Source of the DNA: Paenibacillus lacisoli
Lineage (GTDB): Bacteria > Bacillota > Bacilli > Paenibacillales > Paenibacillaceae
NCBI RefSeq assembly: GCF_030580655.1
Contig: NZ_JAUQTB010000002.1
Coordinates: 1 to 64,000 of the forward strand
Reading direction: 5' to 3'
Length of the DNA: 64,000 nt
The notes under the pieces are model-generated. The model did not search any database. It worked only from the letters and a program-made list of their open reading frames with translations, and was not told the DNA's origin. Below, piece after piece: positions 63,700 to 64,000 of the stretch. The position numbers and the translations under genes are program-made. Within the stretch, counting starts at the first letter, position 1, and each line of letters begins with the position of its first letter.

Positions 63700-64000
63700 T
63701 CAGCGCATGGCTTGTTGTATAATTGAATCTTCCCGGGTGTAACGGTGGAGTGCAGCCTGAACTCCTTCTCCTGCAGGAAGCTTCATACCCTGGTGGATCA
63801 ATACCGCTTCCAGTGCCATCAGAACCTGTAAAATATTCGTTTTGCGGCAGCTGTAGCCCATTGTTCCGATCCTCCATATTTTTCCTTGAAGCGGTCCGAA
63901 CGAACCTGCAATTTCTACGCCAAAATGATTCAGCAGCATTTGACGCGTGAACTCTCCGTTAACCGAACTTGGGATTTGAACACATGTCACTACAGGCAGC
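63700..64000 (-). CDS. pucG: PucG-type aminotransferase, C-terminal part (runs off the window)
   Basis: About 100 C-terminal residues of a class V PLP aminotransferase, truncated by the window edge. The block LLNHFGVEIAGSFGPLQGKIWRIGTMGYSCRK is typical of PucG, the (S)-ureidoglycine:glyoxylate aminotransferase that follows allantoin breakdown, rather than of other alanine:glyoxylate aminotransferases. The rest of the gene, including the PLP lysine, lies outside. It is followed by the amidohydrolase (26-base gap), giving the operon order pucG, amidohydrolase, pucA, pucB, pucC, pucD, pucE, amidase. Bases beyond the edge cannot be judged. Confidence 0.85.
   Translation of the reverse strand, partial: LPVVTCVQIPSSVNGEFTRQMLLNHFGVEIAGSFGPLQGKIWRIGTMGYSCRKTNILQVLMALEAVLIHQGMKLPAGEGVQAALHRYTREDSIIQQAMR

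Overview
The window most likely comes from a Paenibacillus or a close relative (Firmicutes, Bacillales). The basis is a YeeI-type YebC protein, an LplA/LplB/LplC-style sugar ABC transporter, a nadB-nadC-nadA operon divergent from nifS-niaR, a DUF6612-type lipoprotein, AGGAGG-type ribosome binding sites and several TTG/GTG starts. This is inferred from family resemblance, not from a search.

Layout. (1) 1-8500, visibly AT-richer than the rest: a minus-strand locus encoding a secreted RCC1/Fn3/YD-repeat protein, a 1976-residue RHS-repeat protein with a variable C-terminal tail that looks like a PD-(D/E)XK nuclease, and a cytosolic 235-residue protein in the immunity-gene position. (2) 9010-10100: a degenerate IS30-family element with recognisable inverted repeats and a TATA flank on each side. 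(3) 10335-11054: yeeI/yebC. (4) 11210-29894: a large pectin/galacturonate island. The minus strand carries an ABC permease, a solute-binding lipoprotein, two pectinesterases, a GH105 hydrolase, a GH28 polygalacturonase and an esterase. A second permease runs divergently. A membrane-bound AraC-type regulator faces the plus-strand operon uxaB-uxaA-uxaC-esterase-SGNH esterase-TIM-barrel isomerase. The pectin enzymes lack signal peptides, so the picture is import of oligogalacturonides, de-esterification and hydrolysis inside the cell, then conversion of galacturonate to 2-keto-3-deoxygluconate by UxaC/UxaB/UxaA. The kinase, the aldolase and the transporter ATPase are not in the window. (5) 29968-37643: single genes (coiled-coil/GNAT fusion, polysaccharide deacetylase, gpmA, ArsR-type regulator, a 55-residue ORF, flavin-reductase-like protein) and a LysR gene followed by two tandem MetE-C-terminal-like methyltransferases. 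(6) 37825-43305: NAD biosynthesis (nadBCA) divergent from a cysteine desulfurase and the NiaR repressor, with an inverted repeat between them. (7) 43449-55433: aminopeptidase, acyl-CoA synthetase with a FapR-like operator, HesB-like protein, alanine/sodium symporter, aldo/keto reductase, FGGY kinase, lipoprotein, aldehyde dehydrogenase, a decayed SRPBCC gene and a YqcI/YcgG protein. (8) 55513 to the end: a minus-strand purine-catabolism operon (aminotransferase pucG, amidohydrolase, pucA, pucB, three xanthine dehydrogenase subunits, amidase); pucG runs off the window.

The part most worth a second look is the RHS locus at the left end: a probable nuclease toxin, an unrecognised immunity candidate whose ribosome binding site overlaps the toxin stop codon, and an unusual RCC1-Fn3-YD companion. 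No function here was confirmed by a database search. Start sites were chosen from visible Shine-Dalgarno sequences.
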